DNA of 5,153 nt. It comes from Chloroflexota bacterium (lineage in GTDB: Bacteria > Chloroflexota > UBA5177 > JANWHV01). Shown in pieces: positions 1 to 5,153 of this stretch. A model generated the notes under the pieces. It did not search any database. It was not told the origin of the DNA and worked only from the letters and a program-made list of their open reading frames with translations. A program made the position numbers and the translations under genes. The first letter of the stretch is position 1. Each line of letters begins with the position of its first letter. The stretch spans positions 1 to 5,153 of the forward strand of contig JANWHV010000010.1 of NCBI GenBank assembly GCA_025450255.1. The letters run 5' to 3'.

Positions 1-201
1 CGCGACCAGCAGCGTATCCGCCGCGGCGCGTATGCCGGATACCGCCAGCGGATTCGGCGTAATGGCCGCCACGCGTATGGACTGGGCGACGGCGGCGAGG
101 CGCGCGCCGAATGCGCGGCCAGGCACGGCTTGCCGAATGGGCAGTATCGCGGCTATCAGCAGCGCCGTGACGATAGGCCGGCGCGCGACGAGGAAACTCA
201 T
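1..201 (-). CDS. Unidentified exported or membrane-anchored protein, N-terminal part only
   Basis: The ATG at 199-201 overlaps the TGA of the Fur-family gene as ATGA, and the frame stays open for 67 codons to the left edge of the window. The protein begins with a short basic stretch (ARR at residues 6-8) and a hydrophobic run at about 9-21 (PIVTALLIAAILP). Small residues follow (GRAFGA, 28-33) that could contain a signal peptidase site. Residues 34-67 are Ala-rich (for example IRVAAITPNPLAVSGIR) and match no family I recognise. I see no Cys in a lipobox. The ATGA junction means it is probably translated by coupling from the regulator gene, since no strong ribosome binding site precedes it. 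This places it in the metal-uptake operon and suggests a metal-related role in the envelope, but that is inference from position. Short signal-anchored beginnings are easy to over-read, so confidence is moderate. Confidence 0.6.
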   Translation of the reverse strand, partial: MSFLVARRPIVTALLIAAILPIRQAVPGRAFGARLAAVAQSIRVAAITPNPLAVSGIRAAADTLLVA

Positions 202-653
202 TCAGCCGGTTGCTCGGTCTTGCACCCGGCGCAATAGCCGTAGAAGGTGATCGAGTGATCGTTGATCTGAAAGCTGGTGCGCTGCTCGAGCGCCGGCCCC
301 AACGATTGCAGGAGGCAGCCGTCAATATCCTTCACCAGGCCGCAGCGGGTACATACCAGGTGATGGTGGTGGCGAGGCGAGCAGTAGATATATTTACTCT
401 CGTTGTTGTCCTGCACGAAACGCGTGGCGGCGCCCACTTCAACTAGCAGCTCAAGAGTGCGGTAGACGGTCGCCTGACCGATATTCGGCTGCTCGTCGTG
501 CAAGGTGGCATGCAGCTCGCGCGGCGTAACGTAGGCATCGGTGTTCATCAGCGTCCGCAGGACCGTCCGGCGCTGGCTGGTCGGCTGATGGTTACGCGCC
601 GCCAGGCGGCGCATGACGTCATCTTGCTCCGCTGAATGTGTGTTGCCTGCCAT
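198..653 (-). CDS. zur: Fur-family metal-dependent repressor, probably Zur
   Basis: A 151-residue Fur-family protein of typical length. The N-terminal winged helix carries the recognition-helix signature ATVYRTLELL (61-70). The dimerisation and metal domain has the HHHH cluster (95-98) followed directly by CTRC (101-104), and a second CxxC (141-144) near the end; the two pairs form the usual structural zinc site. A Cys at 91, just before the His cluster, resembles the extra Cys used in the sensing site of many Zur proteins, as does the HHHHLVCxxCG run. These features, plus its position behind a zinc-type ABC importer whose promoter carries a Fur/Zur-like palindrome, favour Zur over Fur; Mur or another Mn/Fe sensor is possible. 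It starts 35 bases after the second permease gene. I chose the ATG at 651-653. An in-frame GTG at 675-677, preceded by AGGG, would add 8 residues and cannot be excluded. I see no separate operator in front of it, so it should be autoregulated through the operon promoter. Confidence 0.87.
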   Translation of the reverse strand: MAGNTHSAEQDDVMRRLAARNHQPTSQRRTVLRTLMNTDAYVTPRELHATLHDEQPNIGQATVYRTLELLVEVGAATRFVQDNNESKYIYCSPRHHHHLVCTRCGLVKDIDGCLLQSLGPALEQRTSFQINDHSITFYGYCAGCKTEQPAE

Positions 654-688
654 ACTCGTTCTGTCGACCGTGGCCACTATTTCCCTAC

Positions 689-1537
689 TCAGTATAGCCG
701 TGCGTGGCGCGGAATTCGCCGTCCTGTCCCGCGTTGGCGCCGCGGCGCCTGAAGACGAGCGACAAGATAGACGACGCTTACCAGCGATGAAATAATGAAG
801 CCGATGGGCCAGCCGGTATCGTATGCCGCGATCATGCCCACCCACGTCACCAGCTCCGCGATGCCGACCGCCACCAGGATACCGGTAAAGGGCCGGCTTG
901 TGAGATACATGGAGGCAGCGGCGGGTCCGATCATCAGGCTGAATATCAACAGCGTGCCCACCGTCGGCACCGTAACGGCGGCCGCGACGCCCACCACTAC
1001 CAGGAACAGCACGCCGATCAGCCCCACGCGCACGCCGCGCGCTTCGGCCAGCTCGATGTGAATCGTGGCGAGCAGCAACGGCCGGTATAGGATGGCCAGC
1101 ACCACGGCACAGGTCAGGGCAAGGATGCCTGTCTGCCACACCATCTCACGGCTGATGCCGACGATGGAGCCAAACAGCAGGTTGAAGGCGGCCGTGGCGT
1201 AGTTATCGTTGAGGGCGAGGAACAGCGCTCCGGCCCCCAGCGACGCCACCAGGATCAAGCCCGTCGTGACGTCGCGGCCGTGCTCGCGCGTGCCCAATAC
1301 GCCCATCGCAACGGCCCCGGCCATGGCAAAGCTTACCAGCCCATAGAGTGGGTCAATCCCCAGCAAGACGGCGCCGGCCGCGCCTGCGAAGCCTATCTGC
1401 GCCAGCGAGTGGGCGGCGAAGCTGACGCCGCGCAGCACCACGAAGAAACCGACGATGCCGGCGATCATCGCCACGATGGTGCCGGTGATCAGCGCGTTCT
1501 GCATGAACGGCTGGTTGAACATCTGCGACTGGATCAT
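689..1537 (-). CDS. znuB: Metal ABC transporter permease, second copy (ZnuB-like, ABC-3 family)
   Basis: A 282-residue hydrophobic protein of the ABC-3 (ZnuB/MntB/TroC) permease family, about eight membrane segments, the first at roughly 14-35. Family landmarks are GFFVVLRGVSFAAHSLAQIG (30-49), the run containing REHGRDVTTG (84-93), FNLLFGSI (118-125), YRPLL (151-155) followed by EARGV (165-169, the region that contacts the ATPase), and LMIGPAAASMYLTSRP (201-216). The C-terminus is basic (APRRQRGTGRRIPR), as expected on the cytoplasmic side. It aligns along its whole length with the preceding permease, so the two are paralogs that probably form a heterodimeric channel. The ATG at 1535-1537 overlaps the stop of the preceding gene as ATGA, with AAGG about 9 bases upstream. 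The frame is open further upstream, but those residues are the shadow of the first permease gene and have no permease character. Confidence 0.92.
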   Translation of the reverse strand: MIQSQMFNQPFMQNALITGTIVAMIAGIVGFFVVLRGVSFAAHSLAQIGFAGAAGAVLLGIDPLYGLVSFAMAGAVAMGVLGTREHGRDVTTGLILVASLGAGALFLALNDNYATAAFNLLFGSIVGISREMVWQTGILALTCAVVLAILYRPLLLATIHIELAEARGVRVGLIGVLFLVVVGVAAAVTVPTVGTLLIFSLMIGPAAASMYLTSRPFTGILVAVGIAELVTWVGMIAAYDTGWPIGFIISSLVSVVYLVARLQAPRRQRGTGRRIPRHARLY

Positions 1538-2403
1538 TGGGCTTGCCTTACTGCCGCGCGGCGCATTGGCCGCGTGTATCGCGCCACCAGATAAGCAAGC
1601 AGCGCAAGCACGGTGATGAAGAATGAGACCGGCCAGTCTTTGCCGCCCGGCGGCCAATAATAGCTGTCGTACGCCAGCACGATGCCGAGCCACGTCTCAA
1701 TCACCCCGATCGCCGCCGCCAGGCAAAGCGCCGTCACCGGGCGCCGCGTGAGATAGGCGGCGGTGGCGGGCGGACCAAGCAGCAAAGCCGTGCTCAACAG
1801 CACCCCCACGACCTGCGCGGCTTCGGCGACGGCGGCGGCCATGCAGGCCAGAAATATGGCCGATACCAGGCGTGCCGGTACGCCGCGCGCCACCGCGGCT
1901 TGCGGGCTTACCGAGATAAACAGCAACGGCCGGTAGATAACTGCAAGCGCCGCCAGACATGCCAGCCCGATCAGGATCATGGCCTGAATCACGTTGGGAT
2001 CGACGGCGAAGATTGAGCCGAACAATAGCATGAAGGGCTGGCTTACAAAGCGGGTGTCGATGTAGAGAAAGAGGGCGCCGAGGCCGAGCGCGAACGCCAG
2101 CGCCACGCCGGTAATCACGTCGCGGTCCCTGGCGCGCTCCCCCAACGCGCCGACGCCAAGCGCGGCGGCGATACTGAACGCCAGCAGCCCCCAGAGGGCG
2201 TTAAGACCAAGCAGGCCCGCTCCCGCTCCCCCCGTAAAGCCAATATCCGTAACGGCATGGCCGATGAAGCTCAGGCCGCGCAACACCACGAAGTAGCCCA
2301 GAATGGCGCAGACGGCGGCAACGATCGCGCCGGCCTCCATGGCGTTGACCACGAGGTCGTATTGCAGCATGTCGAATACATATCTGTGCAGCCAGTCGAT
2401 CAT
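1534..2403 (-). CDS. znuB: Metal ABC transporter permease, first copy (ZnuB-like, ABC-3 family)
   Basis: A 289-residue inner-membrane permease of the ABC-3 family, which with the ATPase and binding protein would move zinc or a related divalent metal into the cytoplasm. Hydrophobic segments lie at about 20-41, 56-88, 97-115, 137-157, 180-217, 222-244 and 257-275. Shared family landmarks are GYFVVLRGLSFIGHAVTDIG (36-55), RARDRDVITG (90-99), FMLLFGSI (124-131), YRPLL (157-161), VARGV (171-175, cytoplasmic coupling region) and LLGPPATAAYLTRRPVT (208-224). It differs from the second copy in having a longer loop near the end, with PPGGKDWP at 251-258. The ATG at 2401-2403 comes 30 bases after the ATPase stop; the ribosome binding site is weak. 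Length is normal and there is no sign of damage. Confidence 0.92.
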   Translation of the reverse strand: MIDWLHRYVFDMLQYDLVVNAMEAGAIVAAVCAILGYFVVLRGLSFIGHAVTDIGFTGGAGAGLLGLNALWGLLAFSIAAALGVGALGERARDRDVITGVALAFALGLGALFLYIDTRFVSQPFMLLFGSIFAVDPNVIQAMILIGLACLAALAVIYRPLLFISVSPQAAVARGVPARLVSAIFLACMAAAVAEAAQVVGVLLSTALLLGPPATAAYLTRRPVTALCLAAAIGVIETWLGIVLAYDSYYWPPGGKDWPVSFFITVLALLAYLVARYTRPMRRAAVRQAQ

Positions 2404-2433
2404 CGGCGGGTCCGTGACGCGAGTTGGGGGCGG

Positions 2434-3270
2434 CTAATCATGCCCGTGGTGCTCCTGCTCTAGCTGGCCGCCGCCGATAAGCTCCGCGCCTGCCACCACC
2501 AGGATACGCCCGTGCACGCGCACCACGTCCACTGGGTAGCCGTAGAGACGGGTGAGCACCGCGGGCGTTACTACCTCGTCGATCGGCCCGATTGCGGAGT
2601 GGCCCTCGGCCAGATACAGCACGCGGTCCATCACCGGGATCAAAGGGTTCATGTCGTGCGCCACGAACATAACAGCCACATGCTGTTCGCGCCCGATCCG
2701 GCCCACCAGGTTGACGATCTCGTTGGCGCTGCGCAAGTCCAGGTTGGATAGCGGCTCGTCAAGTAACAGCAGCCTCGGATTTGCCAGCAGCGCCTGCGCG
2801 ATCATCAGCCGCTGCTGCTCGCCGCCGGACAGCCGACCGATCGGCGCGTCCGCGAAGCCCAGGGCGTCGACCGCGCGCAACGCCAGATCGATCCGCCGGC
2901 GCCGCGCCGCGCTGGGCAACGGAATACCCCAGCGTTGCCCGTCGATGCCCAGTCCCACCAGGTCTCGGCCACGCAGTGGCGCTTCCGGATCGAACTGTTG
3001 CTTTTGCGGCACATAGCCGACGGCCGGGTTTCCATGCCGAACGGGCAAACCGAACACCTCAACCGTGCCGGCGCTTGGCCGGAGCAAGCCCAGGATCATG
3101 CGCAGCAGCGTGGTCTTCCCAGCGCCGTTGGTACCGATAACGCCGATGAACTCGCCCGGCCTCACGTCTACACGCACGTCCCGGAAGACCTCGCGGCCGC
3201 CCATGGTCAGCGCCACGCCGTCGAGACGGACGATGGCGTCGTCTGCCGGCGTTGGGCGGCTGGCGGTCAA
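2434..3270 (-). CDS. znuC: Metal ABC transporter ATP-binding protein (ZnuC-like)
   Basis: The ATPase that powers the importer, with all motifs intact: Walker A GTNGAGKT (46-53), Q-loop Gln89 in YVPQKQ, signature LSGGEQQ (147-153), Walker B LLLLDEP (167-173), D-loop SNLD (175-178) and switch His205 in VAHDM. YVPQ followed by a short linker and the overall length of 278 residues fit the Mn/Zn/Fe chelate subgroup. The C-terminus ends in a His-rich tail, EHHGHD (273-278). Start: I chose the TTG at 3268-3270, which overlaps the TGA of the binding-protein gene as TTGA and has GGA 9 bases upstream. This gives an N-terminus of normal length before the first beta strand (IVRLDGVAL, 13-21). An upstream in-frame ATG at 3337-3339 would add 23 residues and overlap the binding-protein gene by 73 bases, without a visible ribosome binding site, so it is less likely. 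The next in-frame ATG would cut into the fold. Confidence 0.93.
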   Translation of the reverse strand: MTASRPTPADDAIVRLDGVALTMGGREVFRDVRVDVRPGEFIGVIGTNGAGKTTLLRMILGLLRPSAGTVEVFGLPVRHGNPAVGYVPQKQQFDPEAPLRGRDLVGLGIDGQRWGIPLPSAARRRRIDLALRAVDALGFADAPIGRLSGGEQQRLMIAQALLANPRLLLLDEPLSNLDLRSANEIVNLVGRIGREQHVAVMFVAHDMNPLIPVMDRVLYLAEGHSAIGPIDEVVTPAVLTRLYGYPVDVVRVHGRILVVAGAELIGGGQLEQEHHGHD

Positions 3271-4208
3271 AGTATATGTTCCGTCGACGTGCCCCTGGTG
3301 AGGGCCGTATAGGTGGCCTGGACCTCGGCGAGCATCCATTGCTGGTAGGTCTTGTTCCGCGGCTTTGTTTCGTAGACGCCGACGATTGGGATGTGATGCG
3401 CGCGCGCCAGCGCCAGTAACCGCACGGTAATCGGCGCCACGGCCTGCTGATTATAGAAGAAGATTTTGACTTTGTTCCGCGTGAACAAATCCTGCTCCGC
3501 CAGCACGTCCTGTGGGGCGGGATCATTGCCCTGCATGATCGCCATGGCAAACGAGTTTGGCGTCAGGATCTTGAACCCGAGGGCGTTCGCGGCGTAGCCA
3601 AAAACCGGCTCGGTAATTGCGACCGGCGTGCCGGCGAACCGTTTCCTTACCACGGCGATCAGGTCGGTCCACGGCTTGAGGGACCGGTCGAAGGCGCGCA
3701 GGTGCGCGGCGACCAGACGCTTGTCGGCAGGATCCTGCCGGCCCAGCGCCGCCGCGATCAGCGCGGCCACTCTGGGCATGGTCGCGGGGTTGTACCAGAT
3801 GTGTGGATTATCGCCGTCGCGATGCCCGAGGGCCGACCCGGCGACGATCACCACGCGGCCGCGGTTGGGCGACGCGTTTTCAAGCTTGTTCATGAATGCG
3901 TCATAGCCCAGGCCGTTCTCCACGATCAGGGTCGCTTGCTCGACGGCGGTGGCATCGGCGGTGCTGGATTCGTAGGTGTGGGGGTCGGCGTTGGGATTGC
4001 TGAGGATGCCGGTCACCGAGACGTGGCTGCCGCCGATTTGCTGGATAACGTCGGCGTACACGTTCGTGGAGCCTACGGCGCGCAGCACGATAGGACGGGC
4101 CGCGGCAGCCGGCCGCGCCTGGAGGCCCGGGGTCAGAACCACTCCGGCAAAGAGCAGCGCGGCTGCCGTGCCCCTGGCGAGCCGTGGTCGAGTATGACGA
4201 CAAGACAC
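3267..4208 (-). CDS. znuA: Periplasmic divalent-metal binding protein of the ZnuA/TroA (cluster A-I) family
   Basis: A 313-residue solute-binding protein that captures metal outside the inner membrane and delivers it to the permease pair. Residues 4-12 are basic, 13-29 hydrophobic, and the PAAAA at 33-37 offers a signal peptidase I site. There is no lipobox Cys, so the mature protein should be soluble in a periplasm. Candidate metal ligands are His77 in DPHTYE, His136 in NPHIWYNP and Glu200 in ITEPVFGY. The third position is His in classical ZnuA and Glu in PsaA-type Mn binders. Near the end GVYETKP (277-283) and TYQQWM (287-292) occupy the place of the fourth ligand loop; Glu280 is a candidate. 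The long His-rich loop of E. coli ZnuA is absent. I chose the GTG at 4206-4208 because GAGG (4215-4218) lies 6 bases upstream. Upstream in-frame TTG and ATG starts at 4244 and 4238 fall inside the operator and at or near the predicted transcription start. Zn is likeliest; Mn is a real alternative. Confidence 0.9.
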   Translation of the reverse strand: MSCRHTRPRLARGTAAALLFAGVVLTPGLQARPAAAARPIVLRAVGSTNVYADVIQQIGGSHVSVTGILSNPNADPHTYESSTADATAVEQATLIVENGLGYDAFMNKLENASPNRGRVVIVAGSALGHRDGDNPHIWYNPATMPRVAALIAAALGRQDPADKRLVAAHLRAFDRSLKPWTDLIAVVRKRFAGTPVAITEPVFGYAANALGFKILTPNSFAMAIMQGNDPAPQDVLAEQDLFTRNKVKIFFYNQQAVAPITVRLLALARAHHIPIVGVYETKPRNKTYQQWMLAEVQATYTALTRGTSTEHIL

Positions 4209-4214
4209 CTGGAG

Positions 4215-4218
4215 CCTC
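4215..4218 (-). promoter_or_regulatory. Ribosome binding site deciding the GTG start of the binding-protein gene
   Basis: GAGG on the minus strand, 6 bases before the GTG at 4206-4208. No comparable site precedes the other in-frame candidates, which sit inside the operator. This start leaves an untranslated leader of roughly 35 bases from the predicted transcription start. Confidence 0.65.
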
Positions 4219-4222
4219 AAAT

Positions 4223-4253
4223 TGAAAACGATTATCATTGACAATCATTATCA
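4223..4253. promoter_or_regulatory. Twin Fur/Zur-type operator
   Basis: Two adjacent 15-bp inverted repeats, TGAAAACGATTATCA (4223-4237) and TGACAATCATTATCA (4239-4253), both fit the pattern TGANAANNNTTNTCA and are separated by one base. Their 7-bp arms match at 5 of 7 and 6 of 7 positions. A third dyad spans the middle (4230-4246, GATTATCA-T-TGACAATC, 7 of 8 arm matches). Fur and Zur dimers recognise 7-1-7 inverted repeats of this AT-rich type, and overlapping or tandem sites commonly recruit two dimers. The operator covers the -10 element and the predicted start of the metal-uptake operon, so binding should repress it. That the operon's own Fur-family protein is the ligand is inference. Confidence 0.85.
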
Positions 4254-4279
4254 TATGCGCCAGGGTTGCCAGGCGTCAA
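4250..4279 (-). promoter_or_regulatory. Sigma70-type promoter of the metal-uptake operon
   Basis: On the minus strand, TTGACG (4274-4279) and TATGAT (4250-4255) are separated by 18 bases, each matching five of six consensus positions. The predicted transcription start is near 4243, inside the operator. This would drive the binding protein, ATPase, both permeases, the regulator and the following gene as one transcript. Confidence 0.75.
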
Positions 4280-4349
4280 GGTACCGGCGATCAGACGTGG
4301 ATCTCGCGCCGGAATCGCGCCTGGACGCATGCGCTACAATCGGCGCGAT

Positions 4350-4363
4350 GCGTTAACTAACGC
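4350..4363. repeat. Perfect short inverted repeat in the intergenic region
   Basis: GCGTTA-AC-TAACGC is a 6-2-6 perfect dyad. The 2-base loop makes an RNA hairpin unlikely and a dimeric regulator site more plausible. It does not resemble the Fur/Zur boxes. It lies about 70 bases upstream of the operon's -35 and about 130 bases before the Cys-rich gene. The function is unknown, and an isolated dyad of this size can arise by chance. Confidence 0.4.
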
Positions 4364-4444
4364 GAATATCGGTTGGATACCCCGCTGATTTCGCTCCACG
4401 AACAGTCACACCCATACGGGTTCTTTTATTGTCCGGGCCACTGC

Positions 4445-4455
4445 GGCATAATGCC
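4445..4455. repeat. Small palindrome over the putative -10 of the Cys-rich gene
   Basis: GGCAT-A-ATGCC is a perfect 5-1-5 inverted repeat that contains CATAAT (4447-4452), a candidate -10 element for the rightward gene. It could be an operator, but it is short and may be chance. Confidence 0.3.
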
Positions 4456-4491
4456 GGTAAGATCAGGAGTGCGACCTGGAAGGGCTAATGC

Positions 4492-4986
4492 ATGGCTGCC
4501 GTGGCGAAACTGAAGATACCTGGAGTCCTGATCACCAGTGACGGGCACTGGCGTTGTAACAATTGCCATCGGTCGACCGTTACTACCCCGGTGTGCGCGG
4601 GCGCGTACGACGATGGCAGCCCGAGGTGCGGCAGGGCCGTGTGCGCGCACTGCGCCGATCGCTGCATTCGCTGCCGCGCGCTGCTCTGTCCTGACTGCTT
4701 CATCCGTTCGAAGGAGGGCAGTCTCTGCGTGCAATGCCCGCCGCCGGCGGACGGCCGCGTGGCATACATGAATCGCCAGCGGGCGCGCGCCGAATATCCG
4801 GCCGGCACGGTCACCGGCTCGAACGACTGGCGTGGCGAGTCCGATCGCGCCTACCGGGCGGCGGCTGAAGCGCAACAATCGGTGGACGACGCCATGCGCC
4901 GCGCGGAGGAGATCGAGCGATCGCTCAATGAGATGAAGGCCAGGATGCGCAAGGCCCAGGAAGGCAAAGGCGCCGGCCAGCCCTGA
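4492..4986 (+). CDS. Uncharacterised Cys-rich, probably zinc-binding protein with C-terminal coiled coil
   Basis: A 164-residue soluble protein with no signal peptide or membrane segment. The first half has twelve Cys: five CxxC pairs (22/25, 51/54, 58/61, 66/69, 79/82) plus Cys35 and Cys46, with His19, His26 and His53 nearby. The dense block from 46 to 69 and the closing CVQC look like treble-clef or cross-brace zinc fingers; twelve Cys would suit about three metal ions. Residues 84-118 look flexible and polar. Residues 120-157 are a charged helix with hydrophobic a/d positions at V131, A134, A138, I141, L145, M148 and M152, a good coiled coil, so the protein may dimerise. The ATG at 4492 follows GGAAGGG (4478-4484) with 7 bases spacing. 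It is transcribed away from the metal-uptake operon and converges on the HAD gene with a 23-base gap. I cannot name a family. A scaffold, a nucleic-acid binder or a zinc-storing protein are all open; the link to zinc import is by position only. Confidence 0.85.
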   Translation: MAAVAKLKIPGVLITSDGHWRCNNCHRSTVTTPVCAGAYDDGSPRCGRAVCAHCADRCIRCRALLCPDCFIRSKEGSLCVQCPPPADGRVAYMNRQRARAEYPAGTVTGSNDWRGESDRAYRAAAEAQQSVDDAMRRAEEIERSLNEMKARMRKAQEGKGAGQP

Positions 4987-5009
4987 GCCAGAGCCGGCCG
5001 GCGGCCCGG

Positions 5010-5153
5010 TCACGCCATGGCGGCGAGGACCGGCGGCAGTTCCGCCAGGTGTCTGATCGAGGGTACGCCCTGCGGTGGCTCGTCGGTGCGCGTCACGGGC
5101 CGGCGCACCCAGACCGCTCGCATGCCTACCGCAAGCGCGCCGGCGATGTCGGC
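5010..5153 (-). CDS. HAD-superfamily hydrolase, C-terminal part only
   Basis: The last 47 codons of a gene entering from the right edge, ending in TGA at 5010-5012. The first visible residues, ADIAGALAVGMRAVWVRRP, match the end of the Rossmann core of HAD phosphatases: the D in DIAGA is the second acidic residue of motif IV (GDxxxxD), which helps bind the catalytic magnesium, and the GMRAVWV strand follows it. Then come PSIRHLAELPPVL (31-43), the usual closing 'I..L.EL..' helix of this family, and the end of the protein. The nucleophile Asp, the cap domain and the substrate-determining parts are outside the window, so the substrate cannot be assigned; phosphoglycolate-phosphatase-like or haloacid-dehalogenase-like members end this way. 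It converges on the Cys-rich gene, so the two do not share an operon. Confidence 0.8.
   Translation of the reverse strand, partial: ADIAGALAVGMRAVWVRRPVTRTDEPPQGVPSIRHLAELPPVLAAMA

Larger units (their letters stand above)
4254..4491. other. Divergent intergenic region
   Basis: No convincing gene lies between the operator and the divergent Cys-rich gene. The left part (to 4279) holds the -35 region of the operon promoter. The middle holds a perfect inverted repeat at 4350-4363. The right part holds an AT-richer patch (about 4420-4455) that is the most likely place for the rightward promoter: CATAAT at 4447-4452 is a fair -10, but I find no good -35 at proper spacing. No second Fur/Zur-like box is visible near the rightward gene. 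Confidence 0.6.

Noticed and set aside
654..1139. N-terminal extension of the Fur-family frame back to 1139
   Set aside because: These residues are antiparallel-free, out-of-frame reading of the second permease gene; Fur proteins are about 130-160 residues and the ATG at 653 gives 151.
3702..4241. Plus-strand open frame of 179 codons opposite the binding-protein gene
   Set aside because: It lies entirely antisense to a well-supported gene, has no recognisable domain, and is typical of GC-rich shadows.
4329..4388. Possible 19-residue small protein on the plus strand
   Set aside because: There is no convincing ribosome binding site and no recognisable feature; frames this short are expected by chance.
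4429..4452. TTGTCC and CATAAT as the promoter of the Cys-rich gene
   Set aside because: The spacing is only 12 bases, too short for a sigma70 promoter. CATAAT may still be a -10, but no good -35 is present.
4987..5009. GC-rich symmetry (GCCGGCCGGC) between the convergent genes as a terminator
   Set aside because: It is a short self-complementary run without a proper loop or a following T-tract, so a factor-independent terminator is not supported.
4426..5013. Long minus-strand open frame (195 codons) across the Cys-rich gene
   Set aside because: The translation is a low-complexity Ala/Arg/Gly-rich shadow without family features. The plus-strand frame has a strong ribosome binding site, ordered CxxC pairs and a coiled coil.
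1..5153. Mobile element, CRISPR array, tRNA, rRNA or riboswitch
   Set aside because: I saw no transposase or integrase, terminal repeats, regularly spaced repeats or structured RNA signatures on either strand.

Overview
The window is GC-rich and almost fully coding. It is dominated by one leftward (minus-strand) operon for uptake of a divalent metal, most likely zinc. In transcription order (right to left) the operon holds a periplasmic binding protein (3267-4208), an ABC ATPase (2434-3270), two paralogous membrane permeases (1534-2403 and 689-1537), a Fur-family regulator best read as Zur (198-653), and the first 67 codons of an unidentified exported or membrane-anchored protein that runs off the left edge (1-201). 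The genes overlap by 4 bases (TTGA or ATGA junctions) or are separated by 30-35 bases, so they should be transcribed, and in part translated, together.

Upstream of the binding-protein gene is a good sigma70-type promoter (TTGACG, 18 bases, TATGAT; 4250-4279). Its -10 element and predicted start lie inside two adjacent 15-bp inverted repeats that fit TGANAANNNTTNTCA (4223-4253), the kind of site bound by Fur/Zur dimers. The expected circuit is that the metal-loaded regulator, encoded in the same operon, blocks this promoter when metal is plentiful, so that regulator and importer are induced together when metal is scarce.

To the right, a 237-base intergenic region (4255-4491) separates the operon from a divergent plus-strand gene (4492-4986). 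This gene encodes a 164-residue protein with twelve cysteines, including five CxxC pairs, followed by a coiled coil. I do not recognise a characterised family. It is the least explained complete gene here and may be a zinc-binding protein. It converges on the 3' end of a minus-strand gene at the right edge (5010-5153) that looks like the C-terminus of a HAD-superfamily hydrolase.

Organism: the GC-rich bacterial gene structure and a binding protein with a signal peptide but no lipobox suggest a diderm bacterium with a periplasm. The sequence does not let me name a phylum. Nothing indicates mobile elements, CRISPR, rRNA or tRNA. The points most worth follow-up are the metal-ligand set of the binding protein (His, His, Glu rather than three His), the twin operator, the Cys-rich protein beside a metal-uptake operon, and the unidentified last gene of the operon.
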